DNA of 64,000 nucleotides from Bog-950 sp964493695 (GCA_964493695.1 CAZBPG010000001.1:121159-185158), one strand, 5' to 3'; counted from the stretch's first letter, positions 34,960 to 43,963 are shown. Notes: generated from the sequence alone by a model not told the origin. Program-made: numbers and translations.

Positions 34960-35244
34960 ATGGATAGAGATCAAGAAAAATTACAGTTAAAAAAGCACAT
35001 CATCAAATACCTCAACCTATTGCATGTTACACCCGAAGAAATTACGGACGATATGCCGATGTTTCGGGAAGGGCTGGGACTCGACTCTATTGATTCCATT
35101 GAAATGGTGGTGATGATGGAGCGCGAATACGATTTGAAAATTGAAAACCCCAAGGACGGCCGCGAAATTTTGCAAACCATAAATTCAATGATGGACTTTA
35201 TAGAAAAGGGAAGAGCAGCCAAGGCAGCAGAAGAAAAAGCATGA
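34960..35244 (+). CDS. Acyl carrier protein
   Basis: 94 residues, acidic four-helix ACP. The 4'-phosphopantetheine attachment Ser43 lies in EGLGLDSIDSIEMVVMMERE. The C-terminal tail is unusually Ala/Lys-rich (GRAAKAAEEKA). It corresponds to DarC in role: a carrier dedicated to this cluster. The stop overlaps the KAS start (ATGA), so ACP and KAS are coupled. Confidence 0.93.
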   Translation: MDRDQEKLQLKKHIIKYLNLLHVTPEEITDDMPMFREGLGLDSIDSIEMVVMMEREYDLKIENPKDGREILQTINSMMDFIEKGRAAKAAEEKA

Positions 35245-36428
35245 GTAAAATTGTAGTTACCGGCATTGGCATCATCAGCCCAATCGGAAACTCAGTAGCC
35301 GAAAATCATGCGGCATTAAAAGCAGGTAAAAACGGACTTTCATATTTAGAACTATTTCCTACCAGATACGCCACACTTTTGAAGTTTGGCGAAGTAAAAA
35401 TTACAAACGAAGATTTAAAGAGGGGAATGGGTGTAACCACGAAAGGAGTTACCCGTACTACATTGCTGGCATTGCATGCTTTTCAGCAGGCCGTGGAAGA
35501 CAGGGGCTTGACCTCAGAAGAGTTACAAAGTGCTGGCACGGCCCTAATTAACGGTAACACCATTGGCGGCATGAGCGAAAGCGAAAATCTGTATATGGAT
35601 GCAAACCACAACAACGTGGGTTCAGAATACATTTCGAGTTATAACCTTGGCACCGTCAACATGTATATTCAGCAGCGGTATAATATAGGCGGTGTTGTGA
35701 ACACGTTCAACACCGCCTGTTCATCGAGTGCAAACGCCATTGCTTACGGTGCCCGTCTGATTAAAAACGGATTTGCGAAACGCGCTATTGTTGGCGGAAC
35801 CGATTCGCTGGCAAAGTTTACTATCAACGGGTTTAATTCACTGGGCATTCTTTCATCATCGCTTTGCAAACCATTTGATGCCGACCGGTCAGGTCTTAAC
35901 CTAGGGGAAGGCGCAGCGTTTTTGGTTTTGGAAAAAGAAGAAGATGCGAAGGGCAAAAAAATTTATGCCGAAGTAAGCGGATGGGCAAATACGAACGATG
36001 CGTTTCACCCTTCTTCGCTGTCCGACAATGGTGATGGTCCGTATTTAGCTATGAAAGAAGCGTTGAATGTGGCGAAGTTGAAACCGGAACAGATTGGTTT
36101 CATTAATGCACACGGGACAGCAACCGAAAACAACGATGAAAAGGAAGGAATAGCTATGAAACGCTTGTTTGAAAAGGTTCCGGCATTTGCCAGCACCAAA
36201 TCGAACATCGGTCACACGCTTGGTGCTGCCGGTGCCATAGAAGGGGTGTATTGCATTTTGAATTTGATGCATCAGGAAGTTTACCAAAACCTTCGTTTTG
36301 AAAACGCAATTGAAGCAACGGGATTAACTCCGGTGACAGAATATACTAAAGCGAGTTTACATCATGTGATGAGCAATTCGTTTGGCTTTGGAGGAAATTG
36401 CAGTTCATTGATATTTTCAAAGGTATAG
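35241..36428 (+). CDS. Beta-ketoacyl-ACP synthase II family (chain-elongating KS)
   Basis: 395 residues. The complete elongating KAS triad is present: Cys160 in FNTACSSSANAI, His291 in INAHGTATENND, Lys320 and His325 in KSNIGHTLGAAG. It performs decarboxylative Claisen condensations on malonyl-ACP. The following gene is a catalytically dead partner, so the pair should act as a KS-alpha/CLF heterodimer as in type II polyketide synthases. Confidence 0.92.
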   Translation: MSKIVVTGIGIISPIGNSVAENHAALKAGKNGLSYLELFPTRYATLLKFGEVKITNEDLKRGMGVTTKGVTRTTLLALHAFQQAVEDRGLTSEELQSAGTALINGNTIGGMSESENLYMDANHNNVGSEYISSYNLGTVNMYIQQRYNIGGVVNTFNTACSSSANAIAYGARLIKNGFAKRAIVGGTDSLAKFTINGFNSLGILSSSLCKPFDADRSGLNLGEGAAFLVLEKEEDAKGKKIYAEVSGWANTNDAFHPSSLSDNGDGPYLAMKEALNVAKLKPEQIGFINAHGTATENNDEKEGIAMKRLFEKVPAFASTKSNIGHTLGAAGAIEGVYCILNLMHQEVYQNLRFENAIEATGLTPVTEYTKASLHHVMSNSFGFGGNCSSLIFSKV

Positions 36429-36429
36429 T

Positions 36430-37461
36430 ATGTTTTACATTCATCAATCTTCCTGCATATCCCATCAGCCAACATTTAACGATGTTGATCTGGAAGATTT
36501 GAAACCATCTGAAAATAATCTCGTGAATGCCATTGAGCCTAAATACGAGAATGTTCCGTTAGGTCAACTGCGCAGAATGGGCCGTGCTTTACGCATGGGT
36601 GTTGGTACTTGCATGAAACTGCTCGCTACAAATAAAGTGGAGGGACTGCTGATTGGAACAGCTAATGGTGGAATAGAAGACAGCATTATGTTTCTTAACC
36701 AGATTCATGATTACGAGGAGGGGAGGTTAACGCCTACCGCTTTTGTGCAAAGCACTTACAATGCCATTGCCGGTATGGTAGGAATGATTACAGTTAATCA
36801 TGGCTATAATGCTACGCATGTTCACCGGGGGCATGCGTTCGAAAATGTTGCGCTGGATGCTGCTATGTTGCTTAAAGAAAATCCCAATAACACTTATCTG
36901 ATTGGTGGAGTAGACGAGATATCTGTAAAGAATCACCGGTTGGTTTCGTTGGCAGGTTGGTACCGGCACGATCCGGTTTCTAATTTTGATTTGTATGAAG
37001 GTGATGCAACAGGAACCCTGCCGGGTGAAGGCGCGGCTATGTTCATTGTAAACAACCAAAGCGAAGGAGCTAAAGCAAAACTTACCGGACTGAAAATATT
37101 AAACAGCTTTGATGAAAATTTCGTGAAAGAACAATTGCATTTATTCCTGAAAGTCAATCCGGGACCTGTTAATTTGTTTTTGCAAGGAGAAAATGGCGAC
37201 AACCGCTTATTGAAATACTACACCGCGTGTGAAAGTCTGATGGATGACGAAACCACGATTGCAAGATTCAAACATGCTTTCGGAGAGTTTCAGACAGTGA
37301 CATCGCTAGCGTTATGGCTTTCTACCTATGTTTTGCAAACACAAAAACTGCCTCAACATTTCATCAAGAAAAACTCGACTACCGAGGTTAACCGAGTCCT
37401 GATTTATAATAACTATCAGGGTGCACAGCATAGCTTTTTGCTGGTGGAAAGAGTTAGATAG
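36430..37461 (+). CDS. Ketosynthase chain-length factor (KS-beta)
   Basis: 343 residues with a shortened thiolase fold of the ketoacyl-synt_2 type. Where active KS enzymes have TACSSS, this protein reads ATHVHRGHAFEN, without Cys; the HGTxT and NIGH motifs are also missing. Recognisable fold segments are LLIGTANGGIEDS, PTAFVQSTYNAIAG, YLIGGVDEIS and LPGEGAAMFIV. CLF partners set chain length and stabilise the KS. It begins 1 nt after the KS stop. Confidence 0.85.
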   Translation: MFYIHQSSCISHQPTFNDVDLEDLKPSENNLVNAIEPKYENVPLGQLRRMGRALRMGVGTCMKLLATNKVEGLLIGTANGGIEDSIMFLNQIHDYEEGRLTPTAFVQSTYNAIAGMVGMITVNHGYNATHVHRGHAFENVALDAAMLLKENPNNTYLIGGVDEISVKNHRLVSLAGWYRHDPVSNFDLYEGDATGTLPGEGAAMFIVNNQSEGAKAKLTGLKILNSFDENFVKEQLHLFLKVNPGPVNLFLQGENGDNRLLKYYTACESLMDDETTIARFKHAFGEFQTVTSLALWLSTYVLQTQKLPQHFIKKNSTTEVNRVLIYNNYQGAQHSFLLVERVR

Positions 37462-37894
37462 TCGGCTCGTCCGGCTCGAAAAACACTTTCATTTTACAGG
37501 AAGCAATTTCTTCATCGTCCACAAAGATTTTTCCCGCAATGAGTGTTACTGCACCAAACACTTTTCCTTCAACCTTTATCTCTGTTGTTAACTGTTCCCC
37601 TGCAGCGGGTAGACGTAAAACCGAAAAATCTTTTACCTCGCCAATAAAGCCCCGTCTGCTTTTTTTGTTTTCAATAAAATCTTCATAACCCATTTTGCAG
37701 CCTGCACTTTGCGCCATGTTTTCAAGAAGCCCGGCCATCATTAGTTTCCCGTTTTCGCATAATACATTATCCGTCCCGAATCTGAAGCTGGTAACGCAAG
37801 CATTGTCGCTTACTTCGTTCAGCGAATTGATGAAAACAAAAGGTGGTTTTTGTGGAATTAGGTTGGTAAGCCGGTCTCCGCTGATGGGGAACAT
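37454..37894 (-). CDS. FabZ-like hotdog dehydratase with altered active site
   Basis: 146 residues, single hotdog fold. FabZ has a catalytic His in LPHRYPF; here the matching segment is LIPQKPPFVFI with Gln15. The catalytic Glu is retained (GLLENMAQSAG, Glu58). Such 3-hydroxyacyl-ACP dehydratase-like proteins occur in flexirubin and aryl-polyene loci. It may be a dehydratase that works without this His, an isomerase or a thioesterase-like protein. It is convergent with, and overlaps by 8 nt, the chain-length factor gene, and is 12 nt from the exporter gene downstream. Confidence 0.75.
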   Translation of the reverse strand: MFPISGDRLTNLIPQKPPFVFINSLNEVSDNACVTSFRFGTDNVLCENGKLMMAGLLENMAQSAGCKMGYEDFIENKKSRRGFIGEVKDFSVLRLPAAGEQLTTEIKVEGKVFGAVTLIAGKIFVDDEEIASCKMKVFFEPDEPTI

Positions 37895-37906
37895 GATTGA
37901 AAATTT

Positions 37907-39730
37907 TTAAAATGCTTGCAGCTCTACTAACTTTTTGTAGATGCCTCCTTTCGCCATCAAGCCTATGTGGTTGCCGCGCTCGGAAATTTTTCCATCCTGC
38001 ATCACAATAATTTCATCGGCATACTGAATGGTGGAAAGGCGGTGTGCAATAACAATAGTTGTTCTGCCCTTCATCAGTTTTGTCAATGCATCCTGCACTA
38101 ACTTTTCGGAATTAGAATCGAGCGAAGAAGTAGCTTCATCGAGAATAAGTATGGGAGGGTTTTTGAGTACCGCTCGCGCAATGGTTAATCGCTGACGTTC
38201 ACCCCCGCTCAGCTTTCCGCCACGGTCCCCTATAGTTGAATCATAGCTATTCTCTAACTTCATAATGAAATCATGTGCGTTGGCAATCCTGGCTGCTTCG
38301 GTTACCTGCTCGCGAGTGGCATCTTCAATTCCGAAGGCAATATTGTTATGTACGGAATCATTGAAAAGAATGGATTCCTGCGAAACCATTCCGAATAAAC
38401 CGCGCAAATCGTTGAGTTTATACTCGCGAATATCTTTCCCATCAATCAGAATTTGCCCCTCGCTCACATCGTAAAAACGCGGAAGCAAATCAACCATGGT
38501 GGTTTTACCCGCACCGGATTGACCAACCAGCGCAATCATTTTTCCTTTCTCTACTTTCAGATTGATGTTTTCGAGAATTTTCTTGTCATCAAAGTTATGG
38601 TAAGAGAATCCGGAATTTTTGAATTCAATTTCCGTTTTGAACTCTTTAATGGCAATTGCATTTCCTTTCTCTGAAATTTTCACTTCCGCATCAAGCACTT
38701 CAAAAATTCTCTGCGCGGAAGCCAGTCCCTTCCGGATGTTGTACCAGGCGGAGGAGAAATTTTTCGCGGGTGGAATCAACTGCGCAAACAAAACCATGAA
38801 ACCGATAAATGTTTCTGCTTCCAGATTTTTGTTTTCCAATACCAGCACACCACCGAAATACAGAACAGAACAAACCACGCACATCGCTAAAAATTCGGTA
38901 AGCGGGGAGGAGAGTTCTCTGCGGGTATTTATTTTCCGGTTTAGAGAGAAGAACTCAGTATTGATTTTGCTGAACTGTTCGCGCATAAATTTTTCGGCAT
39001 TGAACGCATGAATGATGCGCAAACCACCCAATGTTTCATCTGCTATCGAAACAAGTCTTCCCGAAACCGATTGCGCTTCGATAGATTGTCCTTTCAAACT
39101 TTTTCCTACCCGTCCAATAATAAAACCGGTAATCAGCAACATAACAAAAACAAAAGCTGTGAGTTGCGGACTCAACATGAGGAGCGCTGCGAGGTAGATG
39201 ATAATGTTCAAGGGCTCGCGAACGGTTACTTCAATAAAACTGATAATGCTTATCTCCACTTCCTTTACGTCATCTGTTAAACGCGAGATGATATCCCCTT
39301 TTCTTTCTTTCGAATAATAGGAAAGTGGCAGGGAAAGAATTTTTGCGTAAAGTTCATCGCGTATGTCCCGCACAGCACCGCTGCGTACAGGAGCGAGAAA
39401 ATAAAGTGCAAGAAACCGGAACAGATTCTTAAAAAAGAAAAGCAGTGCAATCCCAATACAGAATTTCACCAAAGCAACTAATTGCCCGTTCGTTGAAATT
39501 TCAATACTCAGGATATACTTTAGATAACCGAGAATGTACTGTGCCGTCAATTGAAATTCCGGCTTTTCAACTACGAAGGGAATTTTTCCAAACAGCAATT
39601 GAAGAAACGGAACAATCATAATAACCGAGAACAGCGAAAAAACAACAGTAAGCACATTGAACAAAACGTTCAATGAAGCGATGCCTAAGTATTTACGGAT
39701 GTAACTAAGTATTCGAAGAAGGTTCTTCAT
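37907..39730 (-). CDS. MsbA-like ABC exporter (fused membrane and ATPase domains)
   Basis: 607 residues: six membrane helices in residues 1-330 with the exporter coupling region, then a nucleotide-binding domain with Walker A GQSGAGKTT, signature LSGGERQR, Walker B ILILDEATSS and switch His in VIAHRLSTIQ. Such half-transporters dimerise and flip lipids (lipid A in MsbA) or export drugs. ATG 39730 is preferred to 39739 because a -7 box overlaps the latter. The gene probably serves general envelope biogenesis, but its closeness to the hotdog gene (12 nt, same strand) leaves a role in the cluster open. Confidence 0.88.
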   Translation of the reverse strand: MKNLLRILSYIRKYLGIASLNVLFNVLTVVFSLFSVIMIVPFLQLLFGKIPFVVEKPEFQLTAQYILGYLKYILSIEISTNGQLVALVKFCIGIALLFFFKNLFRFLALYFLAPVRSGAVRDIRDELYAKILSLPLSYYSKERKGDIISRLTDDVKEVEISIISFIEVTVREPLNIIIYLAALLMLSPQLTAFVFVMLLITGFIIGRVGKSLKGQSIEAQSVSGRLVSIADETLGGLRIIHAFNAEKFMREQFSKINTEFFSLNRKINTRRELSSPLTEFLAMCVVCSVLYFGGVLVLENKNLEAETFIGFMVLFAQLIPPAKNFSSAWYNIRKGLASAQRIFEVLDAEVKISEKGNAIAIKEFKTEIEFKNSGFSYHNFDDKKILENINLKVEKGKMIALVGQSGAGKTTMVDLLPRFYDVSEGQILIDGKDIREYKLNDLRGLFGMVSQESILFNDSVHNNIAFGIEDATREQVTEAARIANAHDFIMKLENSYDSTIGDRGGKLSGGERQRLTIARAVLKNPPILILDEATSSLDSNSEKLVQDALTKLMKGRTTIVIAHRLSTIQYADEIIVMQDGKISERGNHIGLMAKGGIYKKLVELQAF

Positions 39731-39736
39731 GTCGAA

Positions 39737-39744
39737 CAAATATA
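39737..39744 (-). promoter_or_regulatory. Candidate -7 box for the MsbA-like exporter
   Basis: Minus-strand TATATTTG matches TAnnTTTG exactly and ends 6 nt before the ATG at 39730. It decides the start: initiation at 39739 would lie inside the promoter. Confidence 0.45.
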
Positions 39745-39795
39745 GAATGATGCATGAAACGCTTAAATCGGGAAAATATTTCTTGAAGCGTTTTT

Positions 39796-39803
39796 TACCT
39801 TTG
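39796..39803 (+). promoter_or_regulatory. Candidate -7 box for rbfA
   Basis: TACCTTTG fits TAnnTTTG exactly, 18 nt before the rbfA ATG. No clear -33 element is visible. Confidence 0.45.
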
Positions 39804-39821
39804 ACGAAATTTTAAAGAAAG

Positions 39822-40280
39822 ATGGATTCGCGCAGGCAATTGAAAATAGCTTCTGTAATTCAGGAAGCATTCACAACTATTTTAAGCAGAGACGGCAAAG
39901 CCATTTACGGCACTGCATTCGTAACAGTTACGAACGTAAAAGTGACATCCGATCTTTCCCTAGCCAGATTTAATCTCAGTATTTATAATTCAGATGCCCC
40001 TGACGCTGTTGTTCAAAAATTTAATGAACACAAATTTGAGCTGAAAAGGAAATTGACAGAAAAGTTACGTCATCAGCTTCGTGTAATGCCCGAGATAGAA
40101 TTTTACAGAGATGAAACGCTTGATTATGCTTATCATATTGAGGACATCTTCAAGAAAATAAAAGAAGATGATGAGCGGATAAAAGCAGAAGCCGAAAATC
40201 CGAAGGCAGAAAAAAAAACAAAGACAGAAAAAACAGCTATCACTAAAACAAAAGCGCCAGGTAAGCGGGCTAAGAAGTAA
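39822..40280 (+). CDS. rbfA: 30S ribosome-binding factor A
   Basis: KH-like factor needed for late 30S maturation and cold adaptation. The 152-residue protein has the family opening MDSRRQLKIASVIQEAFTTIL, the central VTVTNVKVTSDLSLARFNLSIY, and RVMPEIEFYRDETLDYAYHIEDIFKKI, followed by a Lys-rich tail of about 35 residues, longer than in E. coli. The FtsX-type permease gene follows after 37 nt. Confidence 0.94.
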   Translation: MDSRRQLKIASVIQEAFTTILSRDGKAIYGTAFVTVTNVKVTSDLSLARFNLSIYNSDAPDAVVQKFNEHKFELKRKLTEKLRHQLRVMPEIEFYRDETLDYAYHIEDIFKKIKEDDERIKAEAENPKAEKKTKTEKTAITKTKAPGKRAKK

Positions 40281-40317
40281 CCCAGTTGCTTTCAGCTGCC
40301 GCCTGCTGCTACTGACC

Positions 40318-41544
40318 ATGCTTGCATTCAGAATTGCTTTACGTTATATCTTTTCTAAAAAATCAACTAATGCCATCAACGTAATTTCACGTGTCAGCAT
40401 GTTGGGCATGGGTGTGGGCGCATTTGCTCTTATTGTAGTTCTTTCTGTTTTTAATGGTTTTGAAGGATTAGTGCTTTCACTTTACAACTCATTTTATCCC
40501 GATTTAGAAATTCGCGCAGTCCAAGGGAAAACATTTGAAGACAATTCGGTGTTGTCCGGCAAAATCCTGCAACTCAATGGCATTGCATCGCTTTCTAGGA
40601 CGCTGGAAGAAAACGCTTATCTCGAATACGGAGATGAAGCGCAACTTGGAACTATAAAAGGCGTGGATGAAAATTACAACGCTGTAACTACCGTAAAAGA
40701 GTATGTGCGTGATGGAGAATTTTTGCTGCGGGACTCTTCGATGAATTATGCGGTGCTTGGCGCGAACATTAGTTACCCGATGAATATAGATGTTAAGCGC
40801 GGAGTGGAACCACTCAGAATTACAGTGCCCCGCAAAGGGGTGAAAACGGTTTTTGCACCTGAGGACGCCTTTAATACAATGTCAGCGATTCCGGCAGGCA
40901 TTTTTTCCATTCAGCAGGAGTTTGATTCTAAATACGTTTTTGTGAATTTGGATTTTGCCAGAGAGTTGTTGGGAGAAGAAGGTAATGTCTCTGCTTACGA
41001 AATCAAGTTGAAGGAGGGGACTGATATTAAAGAAGCAAAAAAACGGGTGGCGGAATTAACCGGTAAAAGTTTCGAGGTGCGAACACGCTATGAGCAGAAA
41101 GCAGAAACCTATCGTGTAATGCTGATTGAACGGTGGGTGACCACGGCTATTCTCGGTTTTATCATTCTCATTATTTCATTCAACATCATTGGCTCGCTTT
41201 CTATGTTAGTGTTGGAGAAAACAAAAGACATTTCAATTTTAAAGGCTATGGGTAGTGATGCCCGCCTGGTAAAAAGAATTTATCTGCTGAATGGGATGCT
41301 TTCATCCATGATTGGCGCGTTTATCGGATTGGCCCTGGGCTATTTTGTTATTTTCCTTCAGATGAAATTTCATTTTCTGAAATTAAGCGGAGGGGACGAT
41401 TCAAGCTTTGTTATTAATTACTATCCCGTAAAACTGAAATGGATTGACCCCATAGTGACACTGGCAATTATAGTTTCTGTCAGCTTGCTGGCTTCGTATT
41501 TTCCGGCTAAGCGCGCCAGCGAAAGCGAAATGAGTTTTAAATAA
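40318..41544 (+). CDS. FtsX/LolE-family ABC permease
   Basis: 408 residues. First membrane helix at about 25-47 (MLGMGVGAFALIVVLSVFNGF), a large periplasmic MacB-PCD-like domain, and three helices at the C-terminus (TTAILGFIILIISFNIIGSLSML, LLNGMLSSMIGAFIGLALGYFVI, PIVTLAIIVSVSLLASYFPAKRA, each shown in part). N-terminal FRIALRYIFSKKSTNAINVIS is typical of the LolC/LolE group that extracts outer-membrane lipoproteins. No partner ATPase lies beside it. It overlaps the convergent SDR gene by 8 nt. Confidence 0.85.
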   Translation: MLAFRIALRYIFSKKSTNAINVISRVSMLGMGVGAFALIVVLSVFNGFEGLVLSLYNSFYPDLEIRAVQGKTFEDNSVLSGKILQLNGIASLSRTLEENAYLEYGDEAQLGTIKGVDENYNAVTTVKEYVRDGEFLLRDSSMNYAVLGANISYPMNIDVKRGVEPLRITVPRKGVKTVFAPEDAFNTMSAIPAGIFSIQQEFDSKYVFVNLDFARELLGEEGNVSAYEIKLKEGTDIKEAKKRVAELTGKSFEVRTRYEQKAETYRVMLIERWVTTAILGFIILIISFNIIGSLSMLVLEKTKDISILKAMGSDARLVKRIYLLNGMLSSMIGAFIGLALGYFVIFLQMKFHFLKLSGGDDSSFVINYYPVKLKWIDPIVTLAIIVSVSLLASYFPAKRASESEMSFK

Positions 41545-42541
41545 GCACACCGAAGTTTTTTCTCCCCTCCTGCGATTTTAAGAACACCTCAGCCGTTTCG
41601 GCAATAGTTTCTTTAACCGGTCTGAAATCGTAATTAAGTGTGCGCTTAATCTTTTCGTTGCTGTACCGGAAATTGATTTCCGTGAGTGAAGCGCTTTCTT
41701 TGGTAAGAATAGGGGGGCGTTTGCTAAGCAGAGATTTTAATGCTTCCACCCGCCAGGCAATATCAATCAACAGTTTTCCAACGGCAAAAGATGGGCGCTT
41801 TACCTTTAAAGAGTCAGCTATCATCCAGATAATATCACGCAGGGACAGATTTTCGCTCAGGATTAGGAACTTTTCACCGGTGATGCTGCTATGCATTAGT
41901 TGATGCATACATTCAGTAGTATCCCGCACATCAACAAAGCCGTTGATGCCCGTAGTATAAAACAACAAACCATTATAAACTTCCGAAAAAAGTGAATTGG
42001 GCTGATGGGTCCACCAGCCTCCTCCCAAAATAGTAGCCGGGCATGCAATTACTATATCCAACCCTTCGGCATGCGCGCGCCAAGCTTCGCGCTCGCCATA
42101 CTGCTTGCTGCGGTAATACCAGGTGCGCTTATTGATATTAGGGTCTGCAAAACTTTCGTCAATAATCTTTCCTTCCAGAGCTACACCAAAAGCTGCCTCT
42201 GAACTTACGTGAACCACTTTTTTGACACCTACGGCTAATGCAGCATTCATTACATTGGAAACCCCTTCAATATTCACTTTCAGCATGTAGTCTATTTCTG
42301 AAGGGATAAAAGAAATGACAGCCGCGCAGTGGTAGACATAACTCACTCCCTTCATGGCATCTTCCAATGAACCAATATCCAGCAAATCCGCTTCTACCCA
42401 TTCTATCCGGTCAGCAAATGCACCCAGCAGAGAAAGGTCAGATGTTTTGCGCTTGATGGCACGCACTTTTTCTCCTTTTGCGATAAGAAGCTTTGCAAGA
42501 TAAGAGCCGAGTAAGCCGGTTGCTCCGGTAATCAAATTCAT
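41537..42541 (-). CDS. NAD(P)-dependent epimerase/dehydratase (extended SDR)
   Basis: 334 residues. The Rossmann motif is GATGLLGSYLAKLL (6-19), the Asp for ribose is in EADLLD, the YxxxK active site reads YYRSKQYGERE, and CPATILGGGWW follows. It resembles dihydroflavonol reductase or 3-beta-hydroxysteroid dehydrogenase-like SDRs. Substrate not predictable. The next gene upstream on this strand is anmK, with a 9-nt gap. Confidence 0.85.
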   Translation of the reverse strand: MNLITGATGLLGSYLAKLLIAKGEKVRAIKRKTSDLSLLGAFADRIEWVEADLLDIGSLEDAMKGVSYVYHCAAVISFIPSEIDYMLKVNIEGVSNVMNAALAVGVKKVVHVSSEAAFGVALEGKIIDESFADPNINKRTWYYRSKQYGEREAWRAHAEGLDIVIACPATILGGGWWTHQPNSLFSEVYNGLLFYTTGINGFVDVRDTTECMHQLMHSSITGEKFLILSENLSLRDIIWMIADSLKVKRPSFAVGKLLIDIAWRVEALKSLLSKRPPILTKESASLTEINFRYSNEKIKRTLNYDFRPVKETIAETAEVFLKSQEGRKNFGVLI

Positions 42542-42550
42542 TTGAAAATA

Positions 42551-43642
42551 TTAAGGGCGATATACTGCACCGCTGACAGAGTCTTTAGAAGCTCCTGTTA
42601 CACTTCGCAATACGTTTACTTCATTTCGCATTCGCAGCACTCCCATAAAGGCAATCACCAGGGCTTCTTTAAATTTTATCAATTCACTATCCGGCACTTC
42701 AATCAAAAGTTTTGTTTGCGCTTTAATTTGTTCTACTAGAAATCTATTGAATGCCCCGCCACCGGTAACCAACATTTTTTCAGTAGCCCCAAAACTTACT
42801 TTCTCTTTCTTTGCAATCAGCTCAATATGTTTTGCAATTTGAACAGCTATGTGTTCAACATACGTTCTCATTTTATCTTCAATTGAAATTTGAAATTCTT
42901 CCAGCAAAGGTAAAATTGCTTCGCGCGAGAAACTGTTATCCAAAGATTTAGGGTAGGATAAAGCGTAATGCTCCAAGGTATTTAACCGGTCAAGTAATTC
43001 CCTGTTTATGTTTCCGGTGGCCGCTATTTCTCCATTTTCATCATACTCTTTTCCTGACCGGTTAGCCAGGGAGTTCAAAACCTGATTAGCGGCACAGATG
43101 TCAAATGCCACAATTGATTTTTCTGTTTTGCAGGAGATGTTAGCTATCCCTCCAATGTTCAGGCAGAACCGGTAGTCAGCAAAAAGAAATTTATCGCCTA
43201 TGGGAACAATAGGGGTTCCCTGTCCCCCATCAGCAATATCAGCGGAGCGAAAATCACAGGCCACCGGAAGGTTGGTTCGTGCCGCAATTGCTGCCCCATC
43301 TCCTATTTGTGTGGTGAATTTTTTTTCGGGGAAATGAAAAACCGTGTGACCGTGAGAAGCAACAAGGTCAACTTCGCTTTGCAGTGAATTTTTTTGGATG
43401 AATTCATTCACCTGTTCGCCAAAATAACTTCCAAGCGCGGCATGGGTCTCCCAAAGTGTTTTGGCGGTAGAAACTGGCAGGCGTTTTATTTCCTGAATCC
43501 ATTCATCCGGGTAAACCACCACATCCGCTTTCAGGATTTTAAAGCTCCACCTTCCGTCATTAACGTGAAACTGACAATATGCAATGTCGAGCCCATCCAG
43601 CGAACTGCCGCTCATCAATCCGATAACCCTATAGCTGTTCAT
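42551..43642 (-). CDS. anmK: Anhydro-N-acetylmuramic acid kinase
   Basis: Phosphorylates and hydrolyses 1,6-anhydro-MurNAc from recycled peptidoglycan to MurNAc-6-phosphate. The 363-residue protein has the ASKHA signature VIGLMSGSSLDGLDIAY (phosphate loop and catalytic Asp), VASHGHTVFH, QIGDGAAIAA, RSADIADGGQGTPIVP and LVTGGGAFNRFL. Length is typical. The cytochrome c gene ends right at its start. Confidence 0.95.
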   Translation of the reverse strand: MNSYRVIGLMSGSSLDGLDIAYCQFHVNDGRWSFKILKADVVVYPDEWIQEIKRLPVSTAKTLWETHAALGSYFGEQVNEFIQKNSLQSEVDLVASHGHTVFHFPEKKFTTQIGDGAAIAARTNLPVACDFRSADIADGGQGTPIVPIGDKFLFADYRFCLNIGGIANISCKTEKSIVAFDICAANQVLNSLANRSGKEYDENGEIAATGNINRELLDRLNTLEHYALSYPKSLDNSFSREAILPLLEEFQISIEDKMRTYVEHIAVQIAKHIELIAKKEKVSFGATEKMLVTGGGAFNRFLVEQIKAQTKLLIEVPDSELIKFKEALVIAFMGVLRMRNEVNVLRSVTGASKDSVSGAVYRP

Positions 43643-43963
43643 TTATTTACTGTGCCAGCCAACAATTAAATCGGCTACCGCAGCAATTTCAGCAGCAGAG
43701 AGTTTGTCTTCAAATGCCGGCATGTGACCCTTGCCTTTTGTAATACTGTTTATCAAACCATTTTTATCCAGAGCAATGGTTTGCAGGTTTGGAGTGCGGC
43801 TGTCTTTTACTCCTTCTGCCCCGTGACAGCGGGCGCAGTTGCCGGAATATATTTTAGCACCGTCTAATACCACTTCCTTAACTGTAGCGGTTGGAGTTGA
43901 TTTTTTTGAGCAGGAAGCAATCGAGATTGCGATTACTGCAAAGGCGAATAGGGTCTTCTTCAT
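43643..43963 (-). CDS. Small c-type cytochrome lipoprotein
   Basis: 106 residues. Leader ends SIASC, a lipobox, so the protein should be lipid-anchored in the periplasm. One heme-binding CARCH motif (NCARCHGAEG) and a probable axial Met in GKGHMPAFEDKL; the whole matches class I cytochrome c (cytochrome_CBB3/cbb type). Electron partner not evident from neighbours. Confidence 0.9.
   Translation of the reverse strand: MKKTLFAFAVIAISIASCSKKSTPTATVKEVVLDGAKIYSGNCARCHGAEGVKDSRTPNLQTIALDKNGLINSITKGKGHMPAFEDKLSAAEIAAVADLIVGWHSK

Noticed and set aside
34960..36428. Housekeeping fatty-acid synthesis acpP-fabF pair
   Set aside because: The genes are followed by a Cys-less chain-length factor and sit with dar genes and an exporter; fabD, fabG and fabH neighbours of the primary pathway are absent.
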